Positions 7,076 through 14,546 of a stretch of DNA of 17,783 nt are shown here, in pieces. Numbering within the stretch: position 1 is the first letter of the stretch; each line of letters starts with the position of its first letter. The notes under the pieces were generated by a model that was given only the letters and a program-made list of their open reading frames with translations, was not told the DNA's origin and ran no database searches. The DNA comes from an uncultured Nitrospira sp. (GTDB lineage: Bacteria; Nitrospirota; Nitrospiria; Nitrospirales; UBA8639): NCBI GenBank assembly GCA_902500695.1, contig CABVRQ010000040.1, forward strand, positions 17,598-35,380, read 5' to 3'. Position numbers and translations under genes: made by a program.

Positions 7076-7963
7076 ATGTGGATCTTTCTCAACGATCAAT
7101 TTGTGAAAAAAGAACAGGCTCGAATTTCGGTTTTTGACCATGGGTTTTTATATGGGGACGGTGTCTACGAAACCCTCCGCGTCTACCAGGGGAGAATTTT
7201 TTTATTGGAACGGCATTTGGCACGACTTCGACGATCCTGTGATCTGATCGGCCTGGTTCTTCCAATCCAGGATGAGACTTGGGAGGCCATCATGACCGAA
7301 ATGTTGATTCGAAATGAACTTGAGGATGCCAATCTCCGCGTCACGATTTCTCGAGGAGAAGGGGAGCTCGGGATTGACCCTGGTCTTTGTCCCCGCCCGA
7401 CAGTTGTCGTAATGGCGAGGTCTGTGGTGTCCTATCCTGCCCAAATGCGAGAGCAGGGAGTCAGGGTGCAACTCGTCTCAGTTCGACGGAATCCAGAATC
7501 TGCCCAATCCCCTCAAATTAAGTCGCTGAGTTTTCTCAACAATATTCTGGCCAAGCAGGAAGCCTTACAGGCGGGAGCGTTTGATGCCCTGATGTTGAAT
7601 ATGGATGGTCATGTGACGGAATGTACGACGAGCAATATCTTTTTTGTAGCCAACCACCGGTTGCATACTCCATCTGTTGCATGTGGAATTCTAGAGGGGA
7701 TTACTCGAGAAGTGGTGATCGCCTTAGCCAGGGATTTGAAAATTGACGTGGAAGAAGGGGCGTATTCGCCCGTGGACGTGCTTCATGCGGATGAGTGCTT
7801 TATGACGAACACAGGCCTGGAAGTGATGGCGGTCTCGAAAATTGGGGAAGATGCTATTGGCCAAGAAAGATGTGGGACTATCACCATGGCATTATGGAAG
7901 GCTTTCCAGGAAAATTTGGAAAGATGGTTGGGGCCGGTTGTCACCCGCCCTCAATCGTCATAA
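7076..7963 (+). CDS. Class IV PLP aminotransferase/lyase (PabC or IlvE/D-amino-acid aminotransferase type)
   Basis: 295 residues of fold-type IV PLP enzyme. Motifs in order: DHGFLYGDGVYETLRVY (21-37), LLERHLARL (43-51), the PLP Lys K149 in QIKSLSFLNN, GHVTECTTSNIFFV with E182, GILEGITR (204-211) and CFMTNTGLEVMAV (241-253). Members include aminodeoxychorismate lyase, branched-chain and D-amino acid aminotransferases, and sequence alone separates them poorly. Position 21 nt after pabB on the same strand favours 4-aminobenzoate formation (PabC); ilvE-like activity remains possible. The ribosome-binding site is weak (AAGAAG next to the ATG). The gene ends 3 nt from the end of the convergent nadB. 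Confidence 0.85.
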   Translation: MWIFLNDQFVKKEQARISVFDHGFLYGDGVYETLRVYQGRIFLLERHLARLRRSCDLIGLVLPIQDETWEAIMTEMLIRNELEDANLRVTISRGEGELGIDPGLCPRPTVVVMARSVVSYPAQMREQGVRVQLVSVRRNPESAQSPQIKSLSFLNNILAKQEALQAGAFDALMLNMDGHVTECTTSNIFFVANHRLHTPSVACGILEGITREVVIALARDLKIDVEEGAYSPVDVLHADECFMTNTGLEVMAVSKIGEDAIGQERCGTITMALWKAFQENLERWLGPVVTRPQSS

Positions 7964-7966
7964 ATT

Positions 7967-9613
7967 TCAATGCCGTGTGGTTTTTTGTGTATTCTTCTTG
8001 GTAACCGCAGTGGGTTTGGCATCATTGTCCTGTTGACACCGGCTATGAGTTTTCCAGGCTAATCCTTTATGGAACGGGAAATCTTCACGGAAATGGGCTC
8101 CCACGCTATTGCCTCGCCAAAGTGCAGCTTCCGTAATGCATTGTCCAACCAGAACCATATTCCGTGTTTCTAATCCTGGCCGGCTCCACGGAGCAGCCGA
8201 CAGCTTTTGCGACCACTGCTGAATCTGATCGAAGGTTTTCTTTAATGAGTTCCCCGTTCGCACCAATCCGACTTTAGACCACATCAGACGCCGTAAAGAA
8301 TTTCTGATTTTTTCCACATCTTGAGTGGACATCTTCCGGCCGCTGGGTTTTCGGAAGAGCGGAGAATTTGAAAAGTCCGGGCAGGAGCTGATCGTCGAAC
8401 AAGCGGAAGCGGCTTGGGCTGCCCGATACCCAAAGACCAGACCTTCCAGCAAAGAATTACTCGCGAGTCGATTGGCGCCGTGCACTCCGGAGCAGGCCAC
8501 TTCTCCTGCCGCAAACAGGCCTGGGATGGTGGAGGCTCCATCCAGATCGGTTTTGACGCCCCCCATAAAATAATGAGCACTGGGGGAAACAGGGATCCAT
8601 TCCTCTGTGATGTCAATATCGTATCGTAAACAGGTCGAGTAGATGGTGGGAAACCGTTCTTTCAAAAATGTTGCCCCCAAATGAGTCACATCTAAATAGA
8701 CATGGCGAGCTTTAGTTCGTTGCATTTCCGTCCAGATCGCCCGTGAGACAATGTCCCTTGGTGCGAGTTCCTGGCTCCGATGATAGTTTTTCATGAATCG
8801 TTCGCAGCGATTATTGCGTAAAATCCCTCCTTCTCCTCGTAGGGTTTCGGATAGCAGAAAAGGAGGACTGGACGGGAGATACAGGGCGGTTGGATGAAAT
8901 TGGACGAATTCCATATCCTCCAGAATGGCACCCGCCCGATAAGCCATGGCAATGCCATCTCCGGTCGCATTGGCCGGATTGGTGGTTCGAGCATAGATCT
9001 GCCCGGCCCCCCCTGTCACTAAAAGCGTGGCGGGAGCACAGACGATCTTAAGAGTCCCACTCAATTCATCAATGATTAATGCTCCCCGGCATCGTCCGTC
9101 CTGGATGCACAACTCAACCGCAATATGATTGCCCATCCATGTCAGATTTTTCAGGGTTTGGGCTTTGACGCTGAGTGCACGAACCATTTCGCTGCCAGTG
9201 GCATCCCCTCCGGCTCGTAACACTCGATGACGACTGTGGGCTCCTTCCCGGGTGAACGCCAGTTTGCCATTCACCGTGTCAAATTTCGCTCCCCATTCGA
9301 TCAATTCATGAATACGGGATGGGCCTTCTTCAACGAGTATTTTGGTGGCTGGCCGCGAACAGAGTTGATGGCCGGCTTTCAGGGTATCTGCCAAATGGAG
9401 AACAACGTCATCTTCTTCGCTGAGCGCGACCGCTACGCCTCCTTGGGCGTAAAAAGAATTATTGTCCTGGGGCCCACCTTTGGCGACCATGGTGACTCGA
9501 CCATATCGACTCAATTCAATTGCGGCTCGAAGGCCTGCCACCCCCGCGCCTAAAATCAGGAAATCCGTGGAAATCACGTGAGAGGAATGGTGTGATACGA
9601 CAGCGGAAGGCAT
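7967..9613 (-). CDS. nadB: L-aspartate oxidase (NAD biosynthesis)
   Basis: 548 residues of the succinate dehydrogenase/fumarate reductase flavoprotein family. It oxidises L-aspartate to iminoaspartate, which NadA uses to make quinolinate. The FAD-binding GAGVAG is at 22-27, and active-site equivalents are E123 (TREGAHS), H240 (QFHPTAL), R286 (APRDIVSRAI), H347 (SAHYFMGG) and R382 (HGANRLASNSLLEG). These motifs separate NadB from SdhA and FrdA. The C-terminus has a Lys/Thr-rich tail of about 20 residues of no known role. No clear ribosome-binding site precedes the ATG at 9613. The upstream lipoprotein gene is 32 nt away on the same strand, so cotranscription is likely. nadA and nadC are not in the window. 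Confidence 0.95.
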   Translation of the reverse strand: MPSAVVSHHSSHVISTDFLILGAGVAGLRAAIELSRYGRVTMVAKGGPQDNNSFYAQGGVAVALSEEDDVVLHLADTLKAGHQLCSRPATKILVEEGPSRIHELIEWGAKFDTVNGKLAFTREGAHSRHRVLRAGGDATGSEMVRALSVKAQTLKNLTWMGNHIAVELCIQDGRCRGALIIDELSGTLKIVCAPATLLVTGGAGQIYARTTNPANATGDGIAMAYRAGAILEDMEFVQFHPTALYLPSSPPFLLSETLRGEGGILRNNRCERFMKNYHRSQELAPRDIVSRAIWTEMQRTKARHVYLDVTHLGATFLKERFPTIYSTCLRYDIDITEEWIPVSPSAHYFMGGVKTDLDGASTIPGLFAAGEVACSGVHGANRLASNSLLEGLVFGYRAAQAASACSTISSCPDFSNSPLFRKPSGRKMSTQDVEKIRNSLRRLMWSKVGLVRTGNSLKKTFDQIQQWSQKLSAAPWSRPGLETRNMVLVGQCITEAALWRGNSVGAHFREDFPFHKGLAWKTHSRCQQDNDAKPTAVTKKNTQKTTRH

Positions 9614-9645
9614 GGAAATGAGTGGAGCAGTGAAAAAGTTGATGG

Positions 9646-10140
9646 TTAAGAAGAAAAATTGAGACGGCGTGTCATGTCAAAGGGCAGGTCACCTTCAATC
9701 CCCCGGAGGAGGATGACTTGATTGCCACTCCACAGCAGGATCCCATGACCGCTGGCTTGAGCGGAAGCTTCCTGTGGAGTGCGTTCCCAGTCGCCTTGCC
9801 AGGAGACAAAGGCCGAAATGCGATCTCCATCAATCACCATGCGATCGATGGTCAGGTCCAGCCGAATAGTGGAAAACATGTCGAAGTCTTCTCGAACCTT
9901 GGCTTCTAAGAGGTCAAGATTTTCAAGAGGAAGAAGTAATTCCTGGAAGGCTGCGGCATCCTGATTGACATAGGCTTTTTCCAGTGTTTTGATAGCTTGC
10001 ACCACTCGTTGGAATCGGGCGTGATCCTCAGGATATTTAGGGGCTTTTTTCGAACATCCTGATCCTACGATGGAAATAAGGATCGGAAAGGTTATCAATA
10101 GCACAAAAAAATGTTTGTTCAAGAATCGAAGTAGAATCAT
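9646..10140 (-). CDS. Small lipoprotein, possible NTF2-like domain
   Basis: 164 residues. N-terminal RFLNKH then a hydrophobic run ends in SIVGSGC, a recognisable though imperfect lipobox with the lipidated Cys at 29. Signal peptidase II processing and membrane anchoring are therefore expected. The mature part has a helical segment followed by AYVNQDAAAFQELLLPLENL and beta strands, the pattern of NTF2/SnoaL-type or DUF4440-like domains, with no catalytic residues that can be assigned. It precedes nadB by 32 nt, but no functional link is evident. The ribosome-binding site is not obvious, and a promoter candidate lies immediately upstream. Function unknown; the fold suggestion is inference. Confidence 0.7.
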   Translation of the reverse strand: MILLRFLNKHFFVLLITFPILISIVGSGCSKKAPKYPEDHARFQRVVQAIKTLEKAYVNQDAAAFQELLLPLENLDLLEAKVREDFDMFSTIRLDLTIDRMVIDGDRISAFVSWQGDWERTPQEASAQASGHGILLWSGNQVILLRGIEGDLPFDMTRRLNFSS

Positions 10141-10148
10141 GAAATTCT

Positions 10149-10178
10149 ATAATGAAGAAGGATGCTGGAAGGGGTCAA
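10149..10178 (-). promoter_or_regulatory. Possible promoter for the lipoprotein-nadB unit
   Basis: On the minus strand TTGACC (10178-10173) is followed after 18 nt by CATTAT (10154-10149). Transcription would start within a few nucleotides of the ATG at 10140, in line with the lack of a visible ribosome-binding site. Moderate hexamer match only. Confidence 0.35.
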
Positions 10179-10240
10179 GAGAATTTATCGAAAGTAGATG
10201 ATTATTGTGTGAAGGAACAGGTATGATGCAGATGGTGTCC

Positions 10241-10270
10241 TTGACACCTTTCCTGACCCTATGATAGGTA
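10241..10270 (+). promoter_or_regulatory. Possible promoter for the bS22-like micro-gene
   Basis: A perfect -35 hexamer, TTGACA (10241-10246), is followed after 18 nt by the weak -10 candidate TAGGTA (10265-10270). It would give a leader of roughly 90 nt to the micro-gene at 10365. The -35 is clear but the -10 is poor, so this is tentative. Confidence 0.3.
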
Positions 10271-10364
10271 GTCAGCCGGCAGTGTGGGACGTGTTTGCCC
10301 AATTCGGGGAAAGACCTCTCCGAAGCAAGATAGCAGTATCGAATTCACCCAGGAATGTACCTTT

Positions 10365-10460
10365 ATGTCCAGTGTTGTCAAAAAGCGGAGGAAGAAAATG
10401 CGCAAGCATAAACATAAAAAACTCCTTCGCCGAATGAAGTTTGCCAAACGTCGTAATTAG
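10365..10460 (+). CDS. bS22 / AURKAIP1-COX24-like micro-protein (31 residues, highly basic)
   Basis: An ATG at 10365 opens a 31-codon frame with 17 Lys/Arg and 2 His. It begins MSSVVKKRRKKMRKHKHKK and ends in LLRRMKFAKRRN. The S-V-V-K-K-R-R-K-K-M-x-K-x-K core followed by a K-L-L-R-R block matches the family annotated as AURKAIP1/COX24 domain, which includes the mitochondrial small-subunit protein mS38 and the tiny actinobacterial ribosomal protein bS22. A ribosomal or rRNA-binding role in the cytoplasm is inferred from this. An AGGAA ribosome-binding site at 10351-10355 lies 9 nt before the start. The next gene starts 32 nt downstream on the same strand. It is short enough to be missed by standard gene callers. 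Family recognition is from memory of these sequences, not a search. Confidence 0.8.
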   Translation: MSSVVKKRRKKMRKHKHKKLLRRMKFAKRRN

Positions 10461-10464
10461 TTTC

Positions 10465-10573
10465 CATAGGCGGGATGGTCAAGGGCTTGAATATGACCCA
10501 GGGGAAAAAAACTCGTATTCGGGTCCGCTCCTCCTTGTCGTCATATGTCGGAGATCTCTTAATCCCGCCTATG
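10465..10573. repeat. 12-bp perfect inverted repeat bracketing a translation start
   Basis: CATAGGCGGGAT (10465-10476) is exactly complementary to ATCCCGCCTATG (10562-10573), with 85 nt between the arms. In the transcript the two arms would form a GC-rich stem enclosing the AAGGG ribosome-binding site and the ATG at 10493 of the following gene. The symmetry is seen directly; a regulatory role is inference. Confidence 0.6.
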
Positions 10574-10714
10574 CGAAATAGAATTTCAGATGTGTTAAAT
10601 GATGAGTCTGTCCTGTTTATTAACTTAACGGATGTGCTGATCAATGACACTGAACATTCTGCGTTTGTGGCTTTAAATAAAAATCAAATCGAATCGGTTA
10701 TTCAACTCGACTAG
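10493..10714 (+). CDS. Small protein of unknown function (73 residues)
   Basis: Soluble-looking 73-residue protein with no signal peptide or membrane segment. It has a basic N-terminus (TQGKKTRIRVRSSLSSY) followed by GDLLIPPMRNRISDVLNDES, VLFINLTDVLIND and a C-terminal FVALNKNQIESVIQLD. The pattern of a short glycine-containing strand, Pro, Arg-x-x-Ser-Asp-x-Leu-Asn, then Phe-x-x-Leu-x-Asp-Val resembles small conserved uncharacterised domains of beta-barrel character, but I cannot name one with certainty. The ATG at 10493 is chosen because AAGGG at 10481-10485 lies 7 nt upstream; an ATG at 10475 in the same frame has poorer spacing and falls inside one arm of the inverted repeat. Likely cotranscribed with the bS22-like gene. 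Function unknown. Confidence 0.65.
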   Translation: MTQGKKTRIRVRSSLSSYVGDLLIPPMRNRISDVLNDESVLFINLTDVLINDTEHSAFVALNKNQIESVIQLD

Positions 10715-10821
10715 CCGTCATTTCGCCATTTCTCTCGCCTTGTCGCACCCTCCGTTTGTGAATTGGTGACGTCGCATTCTTATTCTAAACAAATTTAAGC
10801 ACCTGTTCGTGTAAGGCCATT

Positions 10822-12585
10822 ATGAACTATCTGTCCCGATTTATTCCCTTTCTCCGTCCCTATCTGTTGACCATGGTCGGTGCGGGGGTTTTGGTGATGG
10901 GTGTCGCGGCCTGCAATTTGCTACTCATCCGGTTGGGCGGCACGCTGTGGGATCTTATTACAGTTCAACGGGACTTGCCGAAATTGACAAGCATGGTGTG
11001 GGTTTTTGTCGGGTTGGTGATCGGCCAGGGCCTGTTATCCATGGTTCATAGTTATTTGACCGCGCTGGCTTCTCAGCATGTGATGGCTGATTTTCGTACC
11101 CACGTCTTCTCTCATCTTCATCGGTTATCACTGAATTTCTTCGCGAAACGGCGAACTGGAGAGTTGATTTCCCGATTGATGAATGATGTCGGGGTGATTC
11201 AGAATTTGTTAACTGAGACCCCGATGGATGCCCTCAAGCATCTTGTGACCATCATTGGGGGCGTGGGATTTCTTTTGGTGATGAATTGGCGGTTGTGTCT
11301 CTTGATACTCATTATCTTGCCTTTGCTGGCCATTGTCGCCAGGACGTTCGGGAAGCGGTTGAAAGTCTTATCGATGCAAATTCAGGATCAAACCGCCCAT
11401 GTCACCACGTTGATAGAAGAAGTGGTGTCAGGCATTCGTGTAGTCAAATCGTTTGTCCAGGGTAAACGGGAGGATGCACGGTTTCGTTCAGCCGTAGAGA
11501 CCTTATTAGCGACCACCATGAAACGGACCGCGGTGTTGGCCGTGTTTGTTCCCGTCATCACCTTCTGTACGTTTGTGATGGCGATTGGCGTCTTATGGTA
11601 TGGGGGCAAACAGGTCATTGAAGGCCAGCTATCCCCTGGGGAATTATTTGCGTTTGTTCTATTTGCGGGGATTTTAATTGGCCCATTCGGGTCAGCAGCC
11701 CGAATGTTCTCTCAGGTAAAGGAAGTGCAAGGAGCGATGACGCGGGTGTTTGAGCTCCTGGATACCCCATTGGAAATCCAAGATAGTCCGATGGCAAAGG
11801 CCTTAACGCCCATTCACGGGCAGGTGCAGTTTGATCACGTGCAATTTAGCTATGAGGGCCGGCCCCCTGTCTTGGATGCCGTATCTTTCTCGATTCAGGC
11901 CGGGGAATGTGTGGCCCTGGTGGGACCAACCGGAGCCGGGAAAACGACTATTGTGAATTTACTGCATCGTTTTTATGACCCAACCGCAGGCCGGGTGCTT
12001 ATCGATGGGCATGACCTCACCTCCATTCAAGTGGATAGTTTGTACCAACAGTTGGCGCTTGTGCCGCAGGAAACCCTGCTTTTTGGTGGAACGATCGCAG
12101 ACAATATCCGGTATGGTCGAGCAGACGCTCCTGAATCGGACATGATTGAGGCTAGTCGCCGAGCCAATGCGCATGAATTTATTCAGTCGCTTCCTGATGG
12201 CTATGGCACAATTCTCGGTGAAAAAGGGATTAATCTCTCTGGAGGGCAGCGGCAGCGTATCGCCATTGCCAGGGCGCTACTCAAAGACCCGAGAATTTTG
12301 ATTCTGGATGAAGCCACCTCAGCATTGGATAGCCAGTCGGAATCGTTGGTGCAGTCAGCGTTAACGGAACTGATGAAGGGCCGTACCACGCTGATGATCG
12401 CGCATCGTTTTTCCTCCATTCAGCGGGCAGATCGAATTCTCGTATTGCATAAAGGCACGATTGTGGAAGAAGGACAGCACGAAGAACTGCTTGCCAAGCG
12501 GGGGCTCTACCATCACCTCTATACACTAAGAGAGGTCGAGGGAATAGCGGAGCGTATGGAGGTCTCAGAACAACCCTTGCCATAA
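10822..12585 (+). CDS. msbA: MsbA-type ABC exporter (fused membrane and ATPase domains)
   Basis: 587 residues, a half-transporter that works as a homodimer in the inner membrane. The membrane domain (about 10-305) has six helices and the family features NFFAKRRTGELISRLMNDV (105-123) and VVSGIRVVKSF. The ATPase domain (about 335-575) has Walker A GPTGAGKTT (368-376), Q-loop Q416 in LVPQETLLF, signature LSGGQ (472-476), Walker B ILILDE (492-497) and H-loop H528 (IAHR). Length and motif spacing fit lipid A/lipid flippases of the MsbA group, but other heterologous exporters share the layout, so the substrate is inferred. AAGG lies about 6 nt before the ATG. No lpxK or other lipid A gene is adjacent to confirm the role, and no terminator hairpin was seen after the stop. 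Confidence 0.85.
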   Translation: MNYLSRFIPFLRPYLLTMVGAGVLVMGVAACNLLLIRLGGTLWDLITVQRDLPKLTSMVWVFVGLVIGQGLLSMVHSYLTALASQHVMADFRTHVFSHLHRLSLNFFAKRRTGELISRLMNDVGVIQNLLTETPMDALKHLVTIIGGVGFLLVMNWRLCLLILIILPLLAIVARTFGKRLKVLSMQIQDQTAHVTTLIEEVVSGIRVVKSFVQGKREDARFRSAVETLLATTMKRTAVLAVFVPVITFCTFVMAIGVLWYGGKQVIEGQLSPGELFAFVLFAGILIGPFGSAARMFSQVKEVQGAMTRVFELLDTPLEIQDSPMAKALTPIHGQVQFDHVQFSYEGRPPVLDAVSFSIQAGECVALVGPTGAGKTTIVNLLHRFYDPTAGRVLIDGHDLTSIQVDSLYQQLALVPQETLLFGGTIADNIRYGRADAPESDMIEASRRANAHEFIQSLPDGYGTILGEKGINLSGGQRQRIAIARALLKDPRILILDEATSALDSQSESLVQSALTELMKGRTTLMIAHRFSSIQRADRILVLHKGTIVEEGQHEELLAKRGLYHHLYTLREVEGIAERMEVSEQPLP

Positions 12586-12704
12586 TAGAGGGTCATTAGA
12601 GCCGGAAGGAAAACTAGAGAAAACCAGGTCTCCGTCCTAAGCTCAATGAGACGGGATCGTGTGCGCGTGGGAATCTGTACACCCGGTTCTCATAAAAAAT
12701 CGGG

Positions 12705-13370
12705 TTAATGAATTTTAGAGAAGTCGGCTGGTATGTTGATCAGTCTGCCATCAGGAAAGAACACGGCGAGGGTTCCAGGAGCTAGTGGATCGAAGTCGGC
12801 ATAGGCAAAGCGTGCTGTAAACCTTGACCGAAAGCTGACGGTATCTCCTGGATTCTTTCGGCCACGCTCAGGAGGGCCAATATCCACCGGGCGAATCGTC
12901 GTTGAGCCTTGCTGTAGAGCAATCTCTGCTCCTTCCGCAAAGAACTCATCTTCTCCGCATAAGCGAATTTCAACTTCCAGGTAGGGCATTTCCAGAATCT
13001 CCTGGATTTTGGTCTCTGGCATACGAATGTCTTGTTTCTGGCGTTTGGATTCTGCCGCTTCGCGCCGGCCAAAGTATTCCAACCAATAGAGGCGTGTTCT
13101 TAATATGGCATGTGCCCCACAGGGTTCCACTTCCGGGTCAGCGCCGACCCGAACTGCACGCTCCGAGGCTTTCATCACCGTAGCCACATCCTCTACTGAA
13201 TCGGCTTGTTCCATGGTTTTGCGACCAGCGGCCATCGCCTTATTGGCTTGATCCAATGTGATGGACAGATCAATCGCGGAGGAGATGGATGGGTGAGTCC
13301 CCACACCGATCATCGTGACGGCGAAGATAGTAAGCGGGAGACGGATGTATGAAGACAGCGATGAAACCAT
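12705..13370 (-). CDS. Exported protein of unknown function
   Basis: 221 residues. A signal peptide (core about 11-24, LPLTIFAVTMIGVG) ends at SISSA with cleavage expected after A32. The mature part starts with a helical, Ala-rich segment (SITLDQANKAMAAGRKTMEQ). The C-terminal half reads as beta strands with GDTVSFRSRFTARFAYADFDPLAPG and FFPDGRLINIP. Two Cys (84, 138) could form a periplasmic disulfide. No catalytic motif is recognised. The start is fixed by AAGGAG 7 nt before the ATG at 13370; the same frame runs on upstream to 13775, but that extension has no ribosome-binding site, lies beyond the promoter and would bury the signal peptide. A promoter at 13420-13448 fits this start. It is divergent from the methyltransferase gene. 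Function unknown. Confidence 0.75.
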   Translation of the reverse strand: MVSSLSSYIRLPLTIFAVTMIGVGTHPSISSAIDLSITLDQANKAMAAGRKTMEQADSVEDVATVMKASERAVRVGADPEVEPCGAHAILRTRLYWLEYFGRREAAESKRQKQDIRMPETKIQEILEMPYLEVEIRLCGEDEFFAEGAEIALQQGSTTIRPVDIGPPERGRKNPGDTVSFRSRFTARFAYADFDPLAPGTLAVFFPDGRLINIPADFSKIH

Positions 13371-13419
13371 ATGCATTCTCCTTGGCACTTTCACGGCATG
13401 ACTCAGGATGAATGTCGGA

Positions 13420-13448
13420 ATTGTAGAGGACACCTTAAGTCTTTGCAA
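13420..13448 (-). promoter_or_regulatory. Sigma70-like promoter for the 221-residue exported protein
   Basis: On the minus strand TTGCAA (13448-13443) and TACAAT (13425-13420) are 17 nt apart. A start near 13413 would give a leader of about 43 nt with the AAGGAG ribosome-binding site in place before the ATG at 13370. Good hexamers, ideal spacing and a consistent position. Confidence 0.6.
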
Positions 13449-13537
13449 TCCCTGTCGCATGTGCGGCTTGAGAGGGATCATGTCTACACAAATGCACATG
13501 TTGGGAGGGTGGGAGAAACTGGAAAAGTGATTTGTAG

Positions 13538-13566
13538 TTGACTCCCTCATGCCGCTCCGGTAGATT
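13538..13566 (+). promoter_or_regulatory. Sigma70-like promoter for the PmtA-like gene, with a dyad across the -10
   Basis: TTGACT (13538-13543) and TAGATT (13561-13566) are 17 nt apart. The -10 box is flanked by a perfect 6-bp inverted repeat, GCCGCT (13551-13556) and AGCGGC (13567-13572), so a repressor or a nascent-RNA hairpin could act here. The start would be near 13573, leaving a leader of about 160 nt before the ATG at 13733. That leader holds a hairpin GGTGT/ACACC (13695-13699 with 13712-13716) just before the ribosome-binding site. Confidence 0.55.
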
Positions 13567-13732
13567 AGCGGCCTGTTTGGTTTATTATATCGGTGGACCG
13601 TCCCCCTACGGCACCAGTTATTTGGGGTTCTCGCCTCAGGTAAGCAATCCCTTATTACACGGAATAAATGTTCAACGTCAATTTCCCTTGAAGGGGTGTG
13701 GATTGCGAAGGACACCACCATTTGGAGATACA

Positions 13733-14401
13733 ATGAATCTTGAGAAAGTTGAGCGTGTATACAGTGCGTATGCATCTGTTTATGACCATACGTTTGGTAA
13801 AGTCTTTCAGCAATCCCGCGAGTCGGCGGTGCGAGGCCTTCCTATTGAGCCTGGGCATCGGGTTCTCGAGGTCGGCGTAGGAACCGGAGAGGCGCTCCCT
13901 CTTTATCCCTCCTGTTGCGAAGTCCTTGGTATTGACCTTTCAGATGGCATGTTGGAACATGCTCGGCGTCGGGTCCTGGAACACCGCTTGGATCATGTGA
14001 CCCTTAAGAGAATGGATGCCGGGAAAATGGACCTTCCGGATAATCACTATGATATTGTGATGGCGGCCTACGTCGTCACGGCCGTTCCTGATTATCGAAG
14101 TGTGGTGGACGAAATGATTCGAGTGTGTAAACCCGGCGGGCGGATCATTATGCTGAACCACTTTAGTAATGGGAATAAAGTAATTGCGGCGGTAGAAAAA
14201 TGGATTTCTCCCCTCTGTAAGCATATTGGATTCAGAACCGATCTGGCATTGCACACGGTCTTGGAAGGCACGTGTCTGATGGTGGTCAATAAAAAGAAAG
14301 TGAATCCCTTACGGTTCTGGCATTTAGTGGAATGCGTGAATAAGAAGAATGGTCAACAGTCTTTGTTCACAAATGGTTTTGCGTTGAATGGACAATCTTA
14401 G
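13733..14401 (+). CDS. PmtA-like phospholipid (phosphatidylethanolamine) N-methyltransferase
   Basis: 222 residues of class I SAM-dependent methyltransferase. The SAM motif I is VLEVGVGTG (44-52), followed by GIDLS (66-70), MDAGKMDLPD (94-103), VVTAVPD (114-120) and CKPGGRIIMLNHFS (132-145). The start YSAYASVYDHTFGKV (10-24) and the NHFS segment match bacterial PmtA of the Rhodobacter type, which methylates phosphatidylethanolamine stepwise to phosphatidylcholine. UbiE-like quinone methyltransferases are the main alternative but differ in these segments. The ATG at 13733 is preceded by GGAG with 5-nt spacing; the frame is open from 13538 but that part overlaps the promoter and has no ribosome-binding site. 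It would act at the inner membrane surface. Substrate assignment is inferred. Confidence 0.82.
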   Translation: MNLEKVERVYSAYASVYDHTFGKVFQQSRESAVRGLPIEPGHRVLEVGVGTGEALPLYPSCCEVLGIDLSDGMLEHARRRVLEHRLDHVTLKRMDAGKMDLPDNHYDIVMAAYVVTAVPDYRSVVDEMIRVCKPGGRIIMLNHFSNGNKVIAAVEKWISPLCKHIGFRTDLALHTVLEGTCLMVVNKKKVNPLRFWHLVECVNKKNGQQSLFTNGFALNGQS

Positions 14402-14546
14402 ACCTCTCCCCCCATTCTCGCCCTGTCCTGCCTCTCCTTATCCCCTGACCTATTTCACTATTCCCTGGTGAGCCAGGTGACAAGGGGTGTGTCTTTTCCC
14501 TCGTGGAATAGCTCCTTGCTTTAAACCAACCCCCAACGCTGATTCT

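Noticed and set aside
6719..7141. Open frame of 140 codons on the minus strand across the end of pabB
   Set aside because: It lies opposite strongly conserved pabB and aminotransferase coding sequence, has no recognisable domain and is the expected shadow of codon bias.
10259..10650. Minus-strand open frames opposite the two small genes
   Set aside because: They overlap each other and the plus-strand genes, lack ribosome-binding sites and have low-complexity Phe/Leu-rich translations that mirror Lys/Arg codons.
12640..12710. Weak complementary segments after msbA as a terminator
   Set aside because: Stems are 5 bp with long loops and the T/A runs are in the wrong place.
13538..13732. Upstream extension of the PmtA-like protein
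   Set aside because: The frame is open, but the 65 extra residues are unlike the family, the segment holds the promoter, and GGAG precedes the ATG at 13733.
13371..13775. Upstream extension of the minus-strand exported-protein gene to 13775
   Set aside because: The extension has no ribosome-binding site, runs back through the minus-strand promoter at 13420-13448 and would bury a clear signal peptide; AAGGAG is correctly spaced for the ATG at 13370.
14464..14477. CCTGG/CCAGG hairpin after the PmtA-like gene as a terminator
   Set aside because: The stem is only 5 bp and no T run follows.
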